DNA of 64,000 nt, from the NCBI GenBank assembly GCA_030737835.1, contig CM060847.1, positions 4,740,484 through 4,804,483 of the forward strand. Direction: 5' to 3'. This stretch comes from Acorus gramineus. Lineage: Eukaryota; Streptophyta; Magnoliopsida; Acorales; Acoraceae. How positions within the stretch are numbered: position 1 is the first letter of the stretch; each line of letters opens with the position of its first letter. The notes under the pieces were generated by a model. The model worked only from the letters and a program-made list of their open reading frames with translations, was not told the DNA's origin and did no database searches. The translations under genes and the position numbers were made by a program. Below, piece by piece: positions 9,851 through 22,745 of the stretch.

Positions 9851-11590
9851 TTAATCATATACATGTTTGTAAATCACCTTTCTTAGATACAAAAATGAAC
9901 AATCTGTATAAGATATCTCTGACGATTATATCTGTATCTAAATTTTTTTAGATACATCTGTATTTGAAAAACTAATATAGAACTGTATCCAAATCTGTAT
10001 ATGTATATGAAACTCATCTTATTTGAAATTCTAATATATTCATCTGTATTTAGAGTTGTACCTGAAAAAAAGTGGAGCTGTATCTGAAAAAAAGTGGAGG
10101 TAGAGGTCGAAGGTGGTGACGGCTAGAGGAGGGTTCGAAAGGTGGGTGATCCACCTCTTATATGGTAGAGGGCGACGACGAGAGGAATCCAAGGATAATG
10201 AGAGGAATCGAAAAGTGGTAATACCGGTTGTCAAAGATGAGGAGGCCGGCCGGAATGAATTTTTGAAGTGACGGATATCTTACGAGGGTGAAAAATAATT
10301 TTTTTAAAGAGGGAGTGGTAGGAGACGGTTATACAATTCCTATTAATGATGGATTTTTTTTTTAGAATGAAAAATTCAAATATAAAAAAAGTAATATTAT
10401 CTATACTCTTTTTACATTTTTAAAAAGTCAAATAAGAACTAATCAAGTAATGACACCAATTGAACATTCAATTAGACTTAAATTTTAGGGTCCATGTTAC
10501 AAAATCCTATATCATATACATAATATTGGCTGTGGATGATGTATACTGAAAGTACTGGAGATACTTCCCATGTCCTTTTTTTTTTTTTTTTTTTTGTTAA
10601 AATGATACCTTTGCACGTCATGCTTATTAAGAATTAGACGCAATTTTTTTTTATGGATTGACCCAAAGCAGAAAAAAGCAAGAATGCCCGTATGAATAAT
10701 AAATTATTTTTGGTTTGATTATATTTTTATTTATTCTCAATAATTATTCTAAACCTTTTAATGGAGCGGATATGGATCAGATATACCCATATCCGAACTG
10801 AATATCTAAAAAATTATACGTATTTAATATCCGATGGATATTCAGAATAAATATCTGTATCTGATTTGAAAATTTGATTTCCAATTCGGATAATTATTCA
10901 AAATATCCAAAAAATTTAATTGAATACGAATATGATAAAAATATCTGAAGATCTGATATTTGAAAATAAAATCATATATTTAATATTTGAAATATGTAAA
11001 AAAACCAATAATTACCTAGTATAAAACATAAAATTATTTGTACACACACAAAACATTAATAAAAAAAACTCATACTAACATTAAAACTATATTAATATAA
11101 AAACTAATAATATTATAAATTTCAGATACTTATATTTTTTGGATCGGATACCATCACATCTGTATCCGATGCGAAATATTTCATATATAAATATTTTATT
11201 TGGAATACGAATACAAATTTTCAGATATCATATTATTATTTAAATTTTTGGATACAGATTTGGATCAGATACAAATATTTTTTTGGATAATAGACAGGCT
11301 TAATCCTAGTGACTTAAAAAAAAAAGCGGTGGTAAATTTTCTCTTCCAACATCTGTCTCATAGGCTCATAACCCCCGAGTTGGGATCCTTTATATATTTT
11401 TATCATATTTGTATCTTGCTTAACTAATCATGTGGTTATAAATGCATCAAGTGAAATATTTATTTTTTTAATCACATGCATTTACAACTGTTTGATTTTT
11501 AATGTGATGATATGACAACCCCACAGTAAAAGTATGATCCAAGTAAATTAAAACAATAAGAGGATCCTAATCCAACCCGCGCCCCACCTT
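9850..11590 (+). repeat. Inverted segmental duplication, arm 1 (pairs with 17975-19350)
   Basis: Sequence through AGGTGGGTGATCCACCTC (about 10140), the (A)GATAC-rich stretch and CTGTCTCATAGGCTCATAAC (11350s) recurs in reverse complement between about 19350 and 17975. The arms are diverged by indels and substitutions. No gene. Within this arm, 10490-10740 (ATAATATTGGCTGTGGATGA) also matches 22575-22720 and 33645-33860. Confidence 0.75.
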
Positions 11591-13122
11591 GTTTTTTCTT
11601 CTTTTGCTTCTCGCTTCTCCCCTTTCCATTTCAAGCCATTTGTAAACTTCTCGAATAAATGAATGGACATCTTCTCTAAATAACAAAAAAGTTCTCATAG
11701 AAAATTCAATTATATACCACTTCCAGACTGGGGCGGAGCAACACCCCCCCCCCCCCCTTCCCCAAGGCCAAAACTATGGGTGAAAGTGACTATAAGAAAA
11801 ATATGATATTTAGCCACGAAATATTTCCTTGGTAAAGGATATAAATTCGTTGGTAAATAGTATTACCAAGGAAAATATTTCTTAGCAAAAAATTCTCCTA
11901 CGAAAACATATTCCTTGGTAAAATATTTCCTTAGGTAAAAGTTTCGTATTAATTATGCAATGTAAGTATATATTACCCAGGAAAATTTTTTTTTGGGAAA
12001 GACTATTTTAAAAATTGTATTATTATTATTATTATTATTATTTTAGGGTGTGGGGGTGGGGGGGGGGGTGTAATGAAATGAATTGAAATATCAGGTGAGT
12101 ATTGGGGTTGAGCAGCCTAATTCGTAATCCCATTTGCATCTCATAAATTTTTTTAATACATGCTTAACTAATTGAGTACCTTCCCTCATAAAAATTAAAT
12201 ACATACTTATATAAATTAATTGAATGCATATATTTTAATTATATTTTGTGTATAAAAGATATATCGAGATAGTATAATACATTAGTTACATGACTACAAA
12301 TGGGTTGCATTTTTTTGAAATTGGTAAAAAAATCTTGGTGTAAGGGATGGTGGTTGAAAAACTGCAGCTTAGGTCAGTGGGTGCAGCTTTGGACACTGCC
12401 CCATGGGCCATGCCCCCATCCATATTATTAAAACCAAATGATGTTTTATGGTATGATTTAATGAAAAAATAAAAAAGCTAGATGGATTAACCATCAAAAA
12501 ATGATGTATTTAAAATTGTTTAAGTGGGTTAACATTCAATATTAATTGTTAGTTAAATTTTGGCATTGATATTTAGTAGTACACAATATTTCATGCTTAA
12601 TTTTTGGTGTTGCTTGGGTTTCCGTTTAATTAAAAAAATTTGTCTACTATGCTTAATTTTTGTGAGAGCCTTTTATGTTTAATTATGTATGGTTCATAGT
12701 TTTGAGTGGATAAAATTGAATGGATTATATTTGTCTTTATCAGTTATAATTATCATGATTTATTCTATTTTATTAGTACTAGATTATCATTATAATTTAT
12801 CCGCGGAAAACAAACATGTTTTTTCCTCATAATTAAACTTGTTATTACTAATCCATATCGTTATTCGTAGAACTACATATACTATAATAATGTAGTATAT
12901 ATTGTGCTATCATAATGTATAAGACTGCAGACCGGTCTATAAAATGGATTGAGTGTATTAGCGTACTCATTCGGATTCTCTAAAAATCCAACAGGGGATG
13001 CAACTCAATCTCAATTGAGTTTTCCTCCATTTTTTTGGTGGCCCATTCTGACACTTTGTTTTCTAACTTCTACAACTTCTCTTTTTGTAACTAGTTTAAT
13101 TTTTAATCAATATAGTTACATT

Positions 13123-13160
<38 letters not shown>

Positions 13161-14900
13161 AAAATTAATTACAAACTAATATAGAAAAAGAAAAGAAATA
13201 ATAAAATAAAAAAAGATAAAAGAATTCTTTTTATTTATCATAAGAAAAAAAATTAAATTCTAGTAGAGTTATTATTCTCTCATTATTCGCCGGAATAGGA
13301 AATTAGATGATTTCAACATGCACTTTTAGAACACAGAGAACTACTGAGGATAACTATTTTAAATATTTATAACAAATTAAGCATTTAAAAATTAATTATT
13401 GTGAACGATATAATAGATGTCTGTGAGTATTTTTTTGAAATGATTTTATGTTAATGATAAAATACAGCCTGTGTAAAGCGATGCTTGAGTAACGAGATGA
13501 GGACGGCGCTTTTTCATTAAATAAGATATCTAATTGTCCACACAGGACTCCTTGAATTCACTGGGGGTGAAGAGAATGGACTAAATGACACATCCGCAGA
13601 TATAATAAATCCTAGAGTCCATGTAGGCCTTGAATTCATAAGAATACTCATTGAATCCACAAGGATGAACAGATATAAAATATCTATGAGTGCTCGTTGA
13701 ATCCACAAGAAAAATAGAATAAACTCTGAATAAAATAAATATTATTGATCAAAACATTGATTTTTGGGAGTTGTAGAGACTCCTTAAATCAACCAACTAT
13801 ATCCTAACAACCAAAATAAAAACAGAAAATTATATCCTAATTATATCTAAATACAATCATAAATAATTACTAAATCTAAATATCCATAGAGGATAAGATA
13901 AACCTAACAAATAAAACAAAAAACTACATATTAATCGTTTGTTTTGATGGTCTTATGTGCTGATCACACAGTCCATGAACGCGCTACATCACATATTATG
14001 AAGTTGTTGTTTTGTATGCTTAACAACTTTTTTCAATGCCTCTTTGTTACGTGCTAATGTAACAGATCGGGTGATGGATCGATCAGTAGTAGATTGATGG
14101 AATTTTTGAGGTGTTTGCTTCTCATGCCTCTGTATTTTGGTAGGAAGAAGGATGAAGTTGTACGAAAGAAAAGTTAAAAAAAGAAAATATTTGGTTTGCT
14201 TGGAGGGAAACTGAAACCTCCAATGTTAGAGAACCTGACATGTAGTTCAAAGTTACTAATAAATGAAGCAAAGTTTAACAAAGTTTTAATTGCACCTACC
14301 CAGTCAAACATCACAAAGGAGACATAAGATGAACACGTAATTCATTATACTAATATATATTTTTAAAAATAAAAATTCAAAAACCCATTGAAACTATAAA
14401 AATGCATGACAGCTTGTCCCTAACCAACTGTGAAGAAGAGAAAAATATAGAGAATTTTATGCAAGACCCAATGTCACAGTACCTTTTCTGGTTTTTTTTC
14501 ATATATGTCTCTGAAAATTTATTTATTTTGTTAACGTATTAAAATATCCCTGTGCATGAGTATCCTTTTAAAGGGTATTTTTACAAAACCTCAACATTCC
14601 AATATTATTTGGCAAATCAGGTGTAGATAGCATTGAATTAATTCAAGTTAAGAGTGCACACACAAGGATGGAGTAAGCAAAACATGAAGAAACGGGAGGT
14701 CGCCATGTCTTTTTTTTTTTTTTTGGCTCACAATTCTTGTCGACAGACACAGATTGAAGCTTATTTGTGTGATTTCAAAAAAAAAAAAAAAAAAAATCCA
14801 ATATAATTATTTTATCTATCTTATTGAAAAGGAGGAAGAAAAAGACATACATGCATATTCCAATAACAATAGATGGAAGATTGGAAGTGAAACATGGCTA
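11591..14900. other. Intergenic AT-rich DNA
   Basis: No gene seen. It holds a C14-like homopolymer near 11744-11757, G-rich runs near 12050-12070, a possible small foldback element at about 11810-11950 (ATATTTCCTTGGTAAA in both orientations), another copy of the 1925-2040 repeat at 12376-12490, and a (TA)n tract at 13125-13158. Confidence 0.5.
13125..13158. repeat. (TA)n microsatellite
   Basis: About 17 uninterrupted TA dinucleotides. Confidence 0.9.
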
Positions 14901-14925
14901 ATAATAATAAGAAAACACATACAGC

Positions 14926-15138
14926 TTAATTAGGAAGCTGAGAAGCCTCATGAAGTGAAGAAGCCCATTCTTTCTTTCTTTTGGCGATGAAACTCAAAGC
15001 ATTCACGTTTATGTATTTCGGATCCTTCTCCGACGTCCTCCTCGCATCGGCTACCTCCACCTCCACAACCTGGTGGTGCGCCTTCTCGGAGTCGGACTTG
15101 GAGGAGTCCAAGATCTTGATATCAATGATCTCACCCAT
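14926..15138 (-). CDS. Small protein, family copy B (diverged N-terminus)
   Basis: Single-exon 70-aa protein on the minus strand. ATG is at 15138-15136 after a leader containing GTGTAAGAGAATAAT, as in the sister copies. It has lost the K-K-S-L-F-S block and begins M-G-E-I-I-D-I-K-I-L-D-S-S. It keeps S-E-K-A-H-H-Q-V (about 17-24, shared with copy C) and the C-terminal F-I-A-K-R-K-K-E-W-A-S-S at about 50-61. The D-I-D motif has drifted to Y-I-N-V-N, and a C-terminal extension L-H-E-A-S-Q-L-P-N is unique. It sits inside an inverted copy of the duplicated unit, hence its opposite orientation. Function unknown; whether it is still constrained cannot be judged from one sequence. Confidence 0.68.
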   Translation of the reverse strand: MGEIIDIKILDSSKSDSEKAHHQVVEVEVADARRTSEKDPKYINVNALSFIAKRKKEWASSLHEASQLPN

Positions 15139-15218
15139 TTTTTTTCTTTTTCTTTCTATGATTATTCTCTTACACTACACAACTGATGATGAGAGTTTCT
15201 TGCATGGGCGGGTCTCAA

Positions 15219-15225
15219 ATTTATA
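15219..15225 (-). promoter_or_regulatory. TATA box of small gene copy B
   Basis: TATAAAT on the minus strand, 81-87 bp before the ATG, followed by TTGAGACCCGCCCATGC, a variant of the block that follows the TATA box of copies A and E. Confidence 0.65.
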
Positions 15226-15399
15226 GGACAAAGCTTGCTTTAATTTTTTTTTTTTTATTATTATTTTTTAAAGAATCTTAAGAACTTTCTAAGAACAGTT
15301 ACAAATACAAGGGAGGACAGAATTTCTGAGAAGACTCGTAAGTATATAACTAAACAAGCTGAGAAAAGAAAAAGAACATGCAGGGCCCGCGCCAAGAAT

Positions 15400-16240
15400 T
15401 CACGAGGAATGTGAAGCTGCGCTCCTGGCCGGTGCTTTTTTTTTTTTTATTCTTCACCAACCGGCCATTGAAGTTTGAAAATTTTTTTCCTACTTTTTTC
15501 TGATTCAATTCACTCCTCATCTCTTAGCCTTGTTTGGTTTGAGAATAAGACCTGGAATAAGTGAGAATTAGTTAGAATAGCTTCAAAATGGGTGTCTAGA
15601 AGGTTGAAATAAATGAGAATGTGTATATAAGTTTAAAGTGATATATAAATTACAATCAACCCTTGTAATTAAGTTATTTTACGTTATCCAACTCAAAAGA
15701 ATATATATGTGGGTCCATTGACAAATCAATTGTTATCACCTCTTATTAACTAAACTGAACCAAACTAAATTTAAATACATGAATATTTATGATTAATATT
15801 TATTTAGATCATTCTTTTTATATTAGATTAAAAACTATATTATTGTCATATCATTAATATTTGTAAAAATGAATACACTCAATGTACTTATATCGTTTGA
15901 AAAATTTTATATTTTATAAATGGATCTCTGTAATCCATTGGGGTATGAATTTTTTATTTTTTATAAAAAAATACATACCTCGTTGTATGGGATATGCTTT
16001 TTTTTTTTTTTTAATTTCAATATATGTGAGGAACGGAATTGAAACTGAAAAAAAGACTGTATGTGGCATTTGTTTTAGTATATAATAAATCGTATCACTG
16101 TCTAATGAAATATGAACTTTTATATAAATATAAGTTGTATAATTAAATGAATTGAATGAATATCTATTATATATTTTTCAACTCGAGTATTTAATAAATA
16201 ACACACTGTTTATAGAGGAAATGTTATAATCCAGTTCCTT
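15400..16240 (-). other. Upstream flank of copy B, partly shared with copy C
   Basis: No gene. On the minus strand GCACCGGCCAGGAGC and the following TTCACATTCCTCGTGA (about 15440-15400) match the plus strand before gene C (about 26296-26330) and 2920-2960. From about 15535 a TTGTTTGGTTTGAGAATAAG stretch resembles the end of a small DNA transposon. Confidence 0.55.
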
Positions 16241-16244
16241 CCTC

Positions 16245-17860
16245 ATATCCATTTTCAGTTGACACTTATTTTGATTTCTTTAAAAGTTGTTTGTGTAGTG
16301 GGGAACAGGGGAAAAAATAATCAGCGTTGCCTGGTCATGGGGCTATTAATTATTTTTCTAATTTCTGAAGGGCTATTTTTGCTAATATTCGTTTCAAGGA
16401 AATATTTTTGCAAATTGCCCCTTTATTCTAACTAATTATCATTAAAAACTTACTTGTTTACCTATGATGAGATGGTGCTGGATTGCTGGCAAAGGAGAGG
16501 AAAATGGAGGCCAGTGATGACACTCCTTTTAACAGAATAAAAAATCTTTGATGGGTGCCAATACATTCAGACACTGCAAGTTTTGAAAGGGATCCTCATT
16601 TTTTTCTCACATTATTTTCCTTCCAAAGTTGTTTCTGATGTTTGGAAGGATTTCCTTGGTGAGGAAGGATTTGGCAATTTGAGAGTAGGGGATTCTGTGG
16701 TCCTTTAACACCCAAAATGGTGCATTACCAGTAAAATGAGATTTAACAAGTCAGAGTTGATGGAAGTGGTCAATTAAGTAGCAGTTATATCTATGCAATA
16801 AAATAATACAATATGAAGTGCACAGATCAATGCAGCATGGAATGTGTGTTATATCTACGCAATAATAAATCAGAATAAATTGATATTTTTATTTCAGATT
16901 CGTCTTGAAACTAAGTTATTTTATTTAATCTATTTCACTGGTATAAGAAGATTCATATGTCAAATCAATTGTCATTATCTTTTATAAATAAGGGGGTCTA
17001 CATATCAAATTATTTTTTCATCTTTTATAAATTTTTATCCACATCTTATTTACATTTTTTCAACAATTTATTCATAATCAATCAAATAAGAAATTTTCAT
17101 TAATTATATTTCTCAACTACATTAACAAAAAATACAACTAAACAGAAAATCATTTATTCCACTGGTATATTTATTTAATCTCATAGTAGTTGTAAACCCT
17201 AAAATAAGTTATGTCTTAATTTAAATGAGGCCTTTAAAAATCTAAAGATAGCTCATTTATTATTTTTAGGTTCCTAAAGTGTTCAAAATTATCTTTAGGT
17301 TCCTTCAACAGGATGTTGTTCTAAAAAACCGAATATGCCCTCGCCCAATTATGCAAAAGTTAACAATGTACTGAGGAATGCCAATAGTGTACTGAAAATA
17401 TTTAACAACATACTGGATATTATTTACAGTGTACTGAAATAATTGGGTGGGGGGCATTTTACGTGAAGGTTAACAATGTACTGAGGAGTATTAATAGTGT
17501 AGTGAGGAGTGTTAACAGTGTACTAAAATAATTTTGCGAGGGACATTTTAGGTATTTTTAAAAAACATCCGGTTGTAGAGAGCTAAAGATAATCTTTTAC
17601 AGCTTTAGGAACCTAAAACAAACTTGAAAAATTCTAAAAATCTAAAAAATAATAGACAGCTTAGCACAAGGGACCTAATTAATTTTTCCATAATCTAATA
17701 ATGTAATAGTGATGATATAAGTTTTTCCTAATTCTCTACACAGTGTATGGAAAAACGTGGGAAACACGTTTTGTAGTTCTTTCTTTGAAAAAACCCAGCT
17801 CTTTCTTTGGATGTGGTTTCATGTCATCTTTTGTATTTAATAACGTGTCTTTTGGGTGCT
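16245..17860 (+). repeat. Inverted segmental duplication, arm 1 (pairs with 22745-24010)
   Basis: GACACTTATTTTGATTTCTT (16260) through the ACATGAAACC-type end near 17820 appears in reverse complement from about 24010 to 22745. Landmarks include AACAATGTACTGAGGA repeats and GTTGTAAACCCTAAAATAAG. No gene. The stretch next to genes (AAATACAAGAGATGACATG) also precedes copy E at 34749. Confidence 0.75.
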
Positions 17861-17974
17861 ACATCTCTTCTGGAAGTGGTATATGATTGAATTTTCAATG
17901 AGAACTTTTGTGTTTTTTTTTTTTTTTTTTTGAGAAGATTTCCATTCATATCTTCAAAAAATTACAGATGGCTT

Positions 17975-19350
17975 GAAATGGATTGGGATCCTCTTATTAT
18001 TTTAATTTATTTGAATCATACTTGACTTTTATTGTGCGATTACCGCATCACCTCATTAAAAATCAAACAGTTATAAATGCTTTTGATTAAAAAAAAAAAT
18101 TTCACATGATGCATTTATAACCACATGATTAATTAAGCAAGATACAAGTATGATAAAAATGAATAAAGGATCCCAACCTTGGGGCTATAAGCCTATGAGA
18201 CAGATGTTGAACGAGAAAATTTACCATCGCTTTTTTTAAGTCATCACTAGAACTAAGTCTGACTATTATCCAAAAAAATATTTGTATCTGATCCGAATCT
18301 GTATCCAAAAATTTTAAAAATAATCCGATATTTGAAAATCTGTATTCATATTCGAAATAAAATGTTTATATATGAAATATTTCGCATCGGATACAGATGT
18401 GATGGTATCCTATCCAAAAATTTATTATATTATTAGTTTATATTAATATATTTATATTTTTAATGTTAGTATGAGTTTTTTTATTATTGTTTACTTTAAA
18501 CCATGTAATATTTTGTGTGTGTACAAATAATTTTATGTTTTATATTAAGTAATCATTGGTTTTTTTTACATATTTTAAATATTAAATATATGATTTTATT
18601 TTCAGATATCACATCTTCAGATATTTGAATCATATCTGTATTAAATTAATTTTTTTTGGATATATTTGAATCATATCTGTATTAAATTAATTTTTTTTGG
18701 ATATTTTAAATAATTATCCGAATTCGAATTCAGATTTTCAAATCGCATACAGATATTTATTCTGAATATCCATCGGATATTAAATACATATATTTTTTTG
18801 GATGTTCAGTTCGGATATAGATATTCAGTTCGGATATAGGTATATCTGATCTGTGCCTCCTAGCACTCCCTCTGAAAAATTCATTTTTTATCCTCTTAAG
18901 GCATCCGCCACTTCAAAAATTCATTCCGTCTGGCCTCTGCATCTTCGGCGACCGGCATCACCACCTTTCGATTCCTCTCGTCGCCCTCTATCTATCATAT
19001 GAGAGGTGGATTAACTACCTTTCGAGCCATCCTCCACCGACCTTTACATTCACTTTTTTTTTAGATACAGCTACAAATATAGATGAATATATTAGAATTT
19101 CATATACAAATGAATATATTAGTTTTTTCAGATACATATACAGATTTGGATACAGTCCTATATAATTTTATTCAGATATAAATGTATCTAAAAAAATTCA
19201 GATACAAATGAGAACAGTTACCACATGTTATAAAATTAAAATACAGTAATATTTCTGAAATTCAAATGAAACAATTATGGTCTACACATGCTAATGAGAC
19301 ATTGCATAAATGATTAATAAGAGTATTTAAATATACATGACAAAAAATAA
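17975..19350 (-). repeat. Inverted segmental duplication, arm 2 (pairs with 9850-11590)
   Basis: Reverse-complement counterpart of the first arm. Easily checked landmarks are ATGCATTTATAACCACATGA near 18110 and AGGTGGATTAACTACCTTTC near 19005. Confidence 0.75.
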
Positions 19351-19944
19351 TTAAATATTAATCAGATACAGTCTTTTTGTATCTCGTTAGAAATCCAATA
19401 AAACATATATCTCGTCAAATGATGTATATGCCTCATTAAATATTTCACATTATTAAAAACGAATTAATTATTTAAGAAAGCATATACTTTATTAAATGAA
19501 GTTAATTATTTAAGAAAAAATAAAACAAGTGTGATATGAATTTTAGTTGATAAAAATGACTGAGTCTAACATGTTTTTCATTAGGTATGGTCTGTTTGCA
19601 ATCTATAAAGTAAAACAAACAAAAAATAAAAACATGTAAATAAATATTTGATCCTTTTCAGGCACTTTCTTCACCGATTTTGTGCGACTTTCTTTTCTTT
19701 TCTTTGTGAAACACTGACTTTGATTTTCCTTTGTAATTAAGTTTCTTGGCTTCGACGAAAAGAAAAAAAAGTCAATGTTTCAAAAAATCGGTGAAGAAAG
19801 TGCCTGAAAAGTATCAAATATTTATTTATATGTATTTATTTATTTTGTTTGTTTCACTTTATAGATGCAGGCGACCATACCTAATGGAAAAATGCTTTAC
19901 TTTATACTCAGAGGACACGTGTTTTATTTTTTTAAATAGTAAAT
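19351..19944. other. Intergenic DNA with a hairpin
   Basis: No gene. About 19662-19727 and 19770-19817 form an inverted repeat around CACTTTCTTCACCGATTTT and its complement. The same sequence occurs once at about 33085-33125 and 50828-50872, upstream of other family genes. Confidence 0.55.
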
Positions 19945-19953
19945 TTTATATTT

Positions 19954-22101
19954 GGGAATTTTGCATTTGTATCCCTGTTAAATATGATATTTTGCGTTAT
20001 ACCCCTCTTAAAAGGCTAATTATATTTATACCCTTAAAAAAATCTTTCGTGTTGCAACTGTACCCCTCCGTCTGTCTCCGTTACAAAGGCTGAACAAACT
20101 ATAGTTACGAACCTAACTCTATCCCATGAAATGTCTCTTTTACTCCCACAAAATTTTGCATTTATACCCCTATTAAATATGATATTTTGTGTTATACCCC
20201 CATTGAAAAGCTAATTGCCTCTATATCTCTGGAAACTTCTTTCGTGTTACAACTGTGCCCCTCCGTCTGTTTCCGTTACCAAGGCTGAACATATAAGTTA
20301 TGTTGTTTTGTTTTGTAGTTAGAATAGAACACTCATGTTGATGTAATTTTTACTATACCCCTGGAAACTTCTTTCGTGTTACAACTGTGCCCCTCCGTCT
20401 GTTTCCGTTACCAAGGCTGAACATATAAGTTATATTGTTTTGTTTTGTAGTTAGAATAGGACACTCATGTTGATGTAATTTTTAGGTATGGAGGGTTTTG
20501 AAAGATTGATAAAGGCTTAGAAAAAAGAACATATAAGAACATATAAGAGAACATATGTCTTGTTGTATTTTTCAATGCTTAAATATTTCACGTATCATTG
20601 TGATCTTGTTTATTAAACAGCAAAAATAAGTAGCTGAATAGACAAATATACATAGATCTATTTTTTTTTCTTGAAACATTTGTAATATCAACTTTAAAAT
20701 CAAGATAGTTGTATAAATAGTCTATCTAAAAAGTATCAAATTTCTACTTGGTTCTTCTATGCCTGGAGTGGATCATTGTTGAGTTCCATATGGTTTCCAT
20801 TATGCTAACTAGAGATTCTATTGTCTTTTTATTTTTGTTCGTGGAATCTCAACATTGAAATAAAATTTGTGGTTTTTTACTTTTGTTCATCCTACAATCA
20901 ATCGGTGTTTTTTTGTCTCCATGTGGTGCATTCTGCTAATTGGTGCTTATTCTACATGTTGAGGATCATTTGACATGAAAATTTTGTCAATCAATATTTT
21001 TATATTTTTTCACTGTGATAATCAAGATGATTAAGTATGGTTATATGATTGAAATAGTATTTGTTGATATTTTCTGTTATGGAAAATAATATCTATCAAT
21101 GAAACCCAAATAAACACTATCTATCTTAGTCTTTTGAATAATTGTAAGGTTTTCAACATGAAGAATTTAGCTAGATCCTGATATATTTTGTTTTTATGTT
21201 GAAGAAGATGAGAAAAAAGAGTTTCAATAGGTCTCGAGGTTGCAAAACTCACTCTTGACATGATGTTCACATAAAATTGAAGATATAATTTGATATTAAA
21301 AGTCTTCAAACACGTTATGTTTTTTTTTTGTAACATGTAATTTTGATTATTTCATTTAATTCCTATTTAATACTATTGTGTCATTTATACAGAAGATCAA
21401 ATAAATAAATAAAAATCCTAATAGTTAAAGTTTTGTATTATGTTATTTTTTGTAATATGTTTTTAATTTAAATGAACAACCATAACAATTTTTTTTTTAT
21501 TTTAGTAATGTTTTTTCTTTTGTTTTTTTACTTTAGAATGAAATACTTAACTTCTGGTTTCAAATAGAATGAAAGGAACTGGAGTTAACACTTCATAATT
21601 TTTTAAGGGCAATTAGTCTTTGTCGTTTTATTTAAAAATGAATTTTGTGATTATTTTCTTGTATGGTTATATGATTGAAATAATATTTGTTGATAAATTT
21701 TCTGTTATGGAAAATAAAATCTGTAAGTGAAACCCAAATAAACACTATCTTATCTTAGTCTTTTGAATAATTATAAGGTTTTCAATAAATCATTGAAGAA
21801 GATGAGAAAAAAATGGGTTTTATAAACATCAGGCAGACACAGAGGCATAGATGCAATTTCAGACGGACACAGGGGTATAAATGCAATTTTTTAAGCCCCT
21901 TACGGTCCGAAAGGTAGTTTGGTCAATTCATTTTACATTACTGCCGTTAATGGAATATTCCCGGTATATTCCACTCTCATCCGACCCAGGGACACAGTTG
22001 CAACATGAAAGAGTTTTTCAGGGATATAGATGCAATTAGCTTTTTAAGGGGGGTATAATGCAAAATATCATATTTAACAGGGGTATAAATGCAAAATTCC
22101 C
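19954..22101. mobile_element. MULE-type element with perfect 9-bp TSD
   Basis: The termini are inverted: left GGGAATTTTGCATTTGTATC, right complement GGGAATTTTGCATTTATACC, continuing through AAATATGATATTTTGC. TTTATATTT flanks both sides exactly (19945-19953 and 22102-22110), a 9-bp duplication typical of Mutator-like elements. The interior is non-coding, with tandem repeats (20227-20353 and 20359-20485; 21034-21160 and 21662-21785) and a further internal copy of the terminal sequence near 20150-20300. It is non-autonomous. Confidence 0.88.
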
Positions 22102-22110
22102 TTTATATTT

Positions 22111-22745
22111 TAATAAAAAATATATATCGCTCACTTTCAAGTTGAATAAATCTATTTTTAATAGTGTAAAAAAATATTTAATAAGATATATATATCATCT
22201 GACGAGATATGTATTTAATTGAATTTTTAACAGGATATAAAATGATGTATTTTAGATTATAAAATAAACTGAGTGTAACAGCGCCCTACCTAATGCCCCC
22301 TGTTTTGTTTTAATGTACAATTTGGATATGCCCCTCTAATTATTATTATAATCCAATGTGATATACAGTTATACATATTATAATCCAACGTGATATACAC
22401 TTACACATTAACTAATCATTGACAAGTGATTAAACAAATAGTCACATATTAATTAATCATTACCAAGTGATTTAACAAATGGTATCACCGTGAGAAAACA
22501 ATAGGGTTTTCTCCTGATAAACTCTTTTATAAGTCAGGAACACCAAACTATATATTATATAATATAAATATAATATACATAATATTGGCTGTGGATGATG
22601 TATACTGAAAGTACAGGAGATGCTTTCCATGTCTTTTTTTTTTTTTTTTTTGGGTTAAAATAATATCTGTGCATGTCATGCTTATTAAAGAAGTAGACGC
22701 CCATTTCTTTTTCTTTTTTTTTATGGATATAACACCCAAAAGACA
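22111..22745 (+). repeat. Conserved upstream block, copy 2
   Basis: Collinear with 7960-8400 plus 10490-10740, including GCGCCCTACCTAATGCCCCC (about 22281) and ATAATATTGGCTGTGGATGA (22578). No coding potential. Confidence 0.65.
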
